From Gammaproteobacteria bacterium HGW-Gammaproteobacteria-15 (GTDB lineage: Bacteria > Pseudomonadota > Gammaproteobacteria > Enterobacterales > Alteromonadaceae): 64,000 bases of DNA. Positions 61,008 to 64,000 of this stretch are shown piece by piece; the first letter of the stretch is position 1; every line of letters starts with the position of its first letter. The translations under genes and the position numbers were made by a program. The notes under the pieces were generated by a model. The model made no database searches. It was given only the letters and a program-made list of their open reading frames with translations, and had not been told where the DNA came from. The DNA lies in contig PGZF01000003.1 of NCBI GenBank assembly GCA_002840125.1, forward strand, positions 248,001-312,000, written 5' to 3'.

Positions 61008-61598
61008 ATGCACAAATTATCGTTAGCCACTGCTGTTGCCGGTGCTTTGCTACTGGTTGGGTGCAGCCAGTCGGTGTCCGAGTATAGCAATGAGACACCA
61101 GTATTAAAGCTGGATCAGTTTTTTCAGGGTGAAAGCCTGGCCTGGGGCGTGTTGCACAACTGGCAAGGTAAGCAGAGTGTACGTTTCACCGCAGAACTAT
61201 GCGGCAGTTGGCAGGGTAACACCGGCAATTTGTACGAACTGTTTTATTTTAGCGATGGCCGCACAGAGCAGCGCCACTGGCGACTGCAACAGAATCTTGA
61301 TGGCAGCATTAGTGGCACCGCAGGCGATGTGGTAGGTGATGCCACCGGGCAATTGGCGGGGAATACCTTGTACTGGGAATATACACTGCGTATTCCATAC
61401 GACGGCGATACGCTGGATGTAAAGGTAAAAGACTGGCTTTATCTGGTAGACGAGCAGAACCTGATAAATCGCAGTACCTTGCATAAATTTGGTGTAACGG
61501 TAGGGGAGCTGACGTTAGCCATTCAGCAGCAAAATAAAAACGCCGACTGTGCGGCGTTACAACAAAAAATTAAGCAGCAGGTACCCGATGCGGTTTAA
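61008..61598 (+). CDS. DUF3833 lipoprotein
   Basis: ATG 61008 with GGAGGA upstream is chosen over the frame four codons longer. The 196-residue protein has a lipobox LLLVGC (Cys19). The mature part starts like DUF3833: SVSEYSNETPVLKLDQFFQG, then LAWGVLHNWQGK, RQHWRLQQN-like RHWRLQQNLDGS and ALYWEYTLRIP-like LYWEYTLRIPYDGD. DUF3833 proteins are lipocalin-like outer-membrane lipoproteins of unknown role. It is divergent from the sigma-factor gene. Confidence 0.88.
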   Translation: MHKLSLATAVAGALLLVGCSQSVSEYSNETPVLKLDQFFQGESLAWGVLHNWQGKQSVRFTAELCGSWQGNTGNLYELFYFSDGRTEQRHWRLQQNLDGSISGTAGDVVGDATGQLAGNTLYWEYTLRIPYDGDTLDVKVKDWLYLVDEQNLINRSTLHKFGVTVGELTLAIQQQNKNADCAALQQKIKQQVPDAV

Positions 61599-61618
61599 GC
61601 GGGTACTGCAGAACGCTG

Positions 61619-61638
61619 ACCGCAGTTAAGACTGCGGT
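61619..61638. terminator. Hairpin between converging DUF3833 and DUF4136 genes
   Basis: ACCGCAGT (61619-61626) and ACTGCGGT (61631-61638) form a perfect 8-bp stem with a TAAG loop, spanning the DUF4136 stop codon. It may end transcripts from either side; no T-run is present. Confidence 0.42.
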
Positions 61639-62219
61639 ACAACCCGCCGGGTTGGGTACTGCTGAAAAATCAGGCTAACAACTTCTGAAATGGCCTGTTT
61701 AGGCTTTTCCAGATCTGACTTTTTCAGTGTGCCTTCAGAAATGCCTTCCCACACCAGCTGCTTTTTCTCTGCATCAATAACATCGATATTTACAGTACCG
61801 TATTTGTAACGAATGGTATCTACGTCATTGGTGTACAGCGGGAAGCCGGCATAATAACCACGACGGTAATTATAGTAGCCGTAGTTAAAGGTGGCCGATG
61901 GCATAGAGCGCACATCAGTACGGGTTTCCACATTAGAGTTAAAGTTTACCAGCAGGTCAGCATTGGTTTCACTGTACTGATAACCCAAAGCCGTCATTTC
62001 AGCGCTGATAGCGTCTTTAAAATGCTGCGTGACCAAAGTGGCATAGCCAGCTTTATCTGTTGCGGGTTCAGGCATAAAAGCAAAGGTTTTATAACTGGAA
62101 AAATTGGTGTTGGCCGCCGCGTCAGAGCGTACTTTAGGTCCGGTAGCACAACCGGTAATAACCAGCGCTGCCAGTGCGGCGCAGGTAATAACCATCTGTT
62201 TAATATTTTTGCGTAGCAT
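61626..62219 (-). CDS. DUF4136 lipoprotein
   Basis: ATG 62219 with AGGAAG upstream is chosen; the frame extends 18 codons further into the response-regulator gene. The 197-residue protein has a lipobox LVITGC and the DUF4136 features NFSSYKTFAFMPEP, DLLVNFNSNVETRTDV, a Tyr/Gly-rich middle (FNYGYYNYRRGYYAGFP) and IDVIDAEKKQLVWEGIS. Such lipoproteins are anchored in the envelope; function is unknown. It follows the HD-GYP gene in the same direction. Confidence 0.88.
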   Translation of the reverse strand: MLRKNIKQMVITCAALAALVITGCATGPKVRSDAAANTNFSSYKTFAFMPEPATDKAGYATLVTQHFKDAISAEMTALGYQYSETNADLLVNFNSNVETRTDVRSMPSATFNYGYYNYRRGYYAGFPLYTNDVDTIRYKYGTVNIDVIDAEKKQLVWEGISEGTLKKSDLEKPKQAISEVVSLIFQQYPTRRVVPQS

Positions 62220-62235
62220 ACACTTCTTCCTATGC

Positions 62236-63762
62236 TTAATCTGGGTACGCATCGCGTATTGCGAGGAAAGCATCCAGATTGTTTAACAATATATCCGCCA
62301 ATACCGGGTCAAAGTGTTGACCACGTTCATGGCGAATAAGTTCGATAATTTCCGGCAATGGCCAGGCTTTTTTATAGCACCGGTCGCTGCCTAAAGCGTC
62401 AAAAACATCTGCCAGTGCGGTTATGCGCCCGGCAATATGAATATTGTGGCCACTTAGCCCGTGCGGGTAACCCTTGCCATTCCACTTTTCATGATGCTGA
62501 TAAGCAATAATGGCACCCATCTGCAGTATCTCGTTAGTGGAATGTTGTAAAATCTGGTAACCAAGCTTGGCGTGCTGCTGCATAATAGCCCATTCATTGG
62601 CATCATGTTTAGCGGGTTTATTCAAAATATAATCCGGAATCGCAATTTTGCCTAAGTCATGCAGTGGGGAGGCCAGCTTTATTTTTTCGGCTTCGTACTC
62701 TGACAAGCCACATTTAACTGCCAGCAGATAACTGTAATTAGCCACCCGTTTTACATGGCTGCCGGTTTCTTTCGAGCGTTTTTCTACCGCTTCGCCCAAA
62801 ATATAGGACAGCTCGCGCTGGCTTTCCCGCATTAGCTCGCGCAGTTGGATATTTTCATAAGCTATGGCGATGCTGTGCGAGAAATAACTTAATAGATGAT
62901 GGTCGCTCTGTTCTAACTTGCTGCCTTTGCTAACAAAGAGGAAGTTTTCGTTGCCCTTGTGCGTAGTGAAATAACCGATAAAGCAATCTTCAGCATAATA
63001 AGACTCTTTATTTTGCTGCACCTGCCGGATTTTGCTGGCAACGTCGTCCGGTAGATTATTGCCGCTGGCAGGGTTACTGCTGGCAATGATATCCAGTCTG
63101 GGGCCTTGCTGCCCGGCGTTGTTAATGGCGGCGCAGCAGTATATTTGTTCCCGTTCCAGACCGAGTAAATAAGCAACCTGACCCAGAATTAATGAGGCAA
63201 ACTCTTTTAAACTGCTGCACTGTAAAAAACTGGTAGTGCAACCAATAATTTTTTCCAGCCCGGTTTTGTGGTGCTCAATAATGCATAGATCGCGGTATGA
63301 ACGTAGCCCGGCGTACAGCATCGTTTTCAGTTTTATTGCCGTTACTTCAGTTTTGTTTTTGTAATCGTTAATGTCGTAATCGCGGATAACGTGTTCTTCG
63401 GGTGCCTCTCCCGGCTGGCCGGTACGTAAAATCAGCCGCATACTGCGGTTTTTTAGCTGCTGGCGAATGGTTTTAACTAATTCCAGGCCGGCATGTTGCG
63501 TTTCCATAACGACGTCAATAATGGCCAGAGCAATATCCGGTTGTTGCGAAATGATACTCATGGCCTCGCGTGCGCTATAGGCATGCAGCAATCGTAACGG
63601 TCGCTGCTCAAATTCAAAGTTGTTCAGCACCAAAGTGGTGATCTGGTGGATGCTGGCATCGTCATCGACTATCAGTACCAGCCATGGCGGGCTGGTGTTG
63701 ATGTCCGGTTCTTGATCTGGGCCTGCATTTTCATCCTGAAACAGAAACTCATCATTACTCAT
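62236..63762 (-). CDS. Response regulator with DUF3369 and HD-GYP phosphodiesterase domains
   Basis: The 508-residue protein has a receiver domain (about 28-150, phospho-acceptor Asp83 in AIIDVVMET), a DUF3369 sensory region (about 165-310) and an HD-GYP domain (about 320-500) with HDLGK (368-372) and GKGYPHG around 429-435. HD-GYP enzymes hydrolyse cyclic di-GMP. All main metal and signature residues are in place, so activity is likely. No partner histidine kinase is in the window; the DUF2721 gene upstream is unrelated in kind. Confidence 0.93.
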   Translation of the reverse strand: MSNDEFLFQDENAGPDQEPDINTSPPWLVLIVDDDASIHQITTLVLNNFEFEQRPLRLLHAYSAREAMSIISQQPDIALAIIDVVMETQHAGLELVKTIRQQLKNRSMRLILRTGQPGEAPEEHVIRDYDINDYKNKTEVTAIKLKTMLYAGLRSYRDLCIIEHHKTGLEKIIGCTTSFLQCSSLKEFASLILGQVAYLLGLEREQIYCCAAINNAGQQGPRLDIIASSNPASGNNLPDDVASKIRQVQQNKESYYAEDCFIGYFTTHKGNENFLFVSKGSKLEQSDHHLLSYFSHSIAIAYENIQLRELMRESQRELSYILGEAVEKRSKETGSHVKRVANYSYLLAVKCGLSEYEAEKIKLASPLHDLGKIAIPDYILNKPAKHDANEWAIMQQHAKLGYQILQHSTNEILQMGAIIAYQHHEKWNGKGYPHGLSGHNIHIAGRITALADVFDALGSDRCYKKAWPLPEIIELIRHERGQHFDPVLADILLNNLDAFLAIRDAYPD

Positions 63763-63799
63763 GTTGCCATCCGGTGCTGGTTGTCATCATCGGTGTCCG

Positions 63800-64000
63800 T
63801 TAGCGGTTTTGCAGTGACTCCAGTTCTATATTTATGGCATCACAGGAGATTTGGATCTCATATAAAGAATAGAGCAGACTAATTAATAAGCTAATCAGGC
63901 TGACAACAAACAAAAGCTGGCCTGCGGTTTGCCACAACATAAACAGGCAGAACATGGCTGCAGTGCAGAGTACAAAGCTAAGGACACCAAAAGCCTGCAT
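63800..64000 (-). CDS. DUF2721-like membrane protein, C-terminal part (cut by window edge)
   Basis: The frame enters from the right edge, so its start is probably outside the window and the first Met is internal. The 66 visible residues hold two hydrophobic helices (VLSFVLCTAAMFCLFML and LLFVVSLISLLISLLYSLYE) and an end EIQISCDAINIELESL. This matches the C-terminal part of DUF2721 proteins, small membrane proteins of unknown role. It precedes the HD-GYP regulator in the same direction. Confidence 0.65.
   Translation of the reverse strand: MQAFGVLSFVLCTAAMFCLFMLWQTAGQLLFVVSLISLLISLLYSLYEIQISCDAINIELESLQNR

Noticed and set aside
1..64000. CRISPR arrays, tRNA or rRNA genes, insertion sequences and integrases
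   Set aside because: The whole window was read for repeated spacers, clover-leaf ends, transposase and integrase motifs; none was seen.

Overview
The window is a typical stretch of a gammaproteobacterial chromosome. Gene content (TonB-dependent receptors, GalR-linked galactoside use, AnmK, cytochrome bd with CydX, split PntA, DusC, GlpE/GlpG, UbiC/UbiA) and glutamine-rich proteins suggest an aquatic Alteromonadales/Chromatiaceae relative of the Rheinheimera, Alishewanella or Arsukibacterium type. That placement is inferred from protein character, not from a marker gene. No rRNA, tRNA, CRISPR array, integrase or transposase was seen.

Layout. (1) 1-14710 is a galactoside utilisation locus on the + strand: the C-terminal part of a TonB receptor, an SDR, a lipoprotein GH2 beta-galactosidase, galT-galK-galM, an SGLT-type sodium/galactose symporter, a secreted GH5-like hydrolase, a GPH-type sugar transporter and a GalR-like repressor. 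Outer-membrane uptake, periplasmic or surface hydrolysis, sodium-driven import and the Leloir pathway form one chain. (2) 14738-20920 is the cytochrome bd operon read leftward, cydA-cydB-cydX-cydD-cydC. (3) 21060-26210 holds a MurR-like RpiR regulator, a large TonB receptor and a divergent anmK, which suggests scavenging of cell-wall sugars. (4) 26211-34500 is an accessory block: a broken AcuI-like gene end, a quinone-reductase/SDR/old-yellow-enzyme cluster facing a TetR regulator across a perfect 30-bp palindrome, several secreted proteins, and a diverged copy of the anmK 3' end at the far side. (5) 34510-40268: an EF-hand protein, a 998-residue lipoprotein with a discoidin-like domain and two CxxCH motifs, and a LysE exporter with a MocR regulator. 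(6) 40287-52131 is mostly housekeeping: pntAA-pntAB-pntB, an HDOD protein, DUF2256, dusC, an M48 protease with LemA, glpE-glpG, a FliL-like protein, ubiC-ubiA and a DUF192 protein. (7) 52132-58820: a CusAB copper/silver efflux pair, a Cys-rich secreted protein, a 2OG-Fe(II) oxygenase and a flavin reductase, bracketed by two related nested inverted-repeat elements. (8) 58821-64000: an ECF sigma/anti-sigma/periplasmic coiled-coil operon, two lipoproteins, a DUF3369 HD-GYP response regulator and a gene cut by the window edge.

The items least explained by standard annotation are the two nested inverted-repeat elements sharing a core hairpin (52167-52387 and 58629-58780), the anmK 3'-end remnant at 34402-34482 with the AcuI remnant at 26249-26398, the 998-residue discoidin/di-haem lipoprotein, the MurR-TonB receptor-AnmK grouping, and the ECF operon with an unknown periplasmic effector. 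No system here can be declared new from sequence alone.
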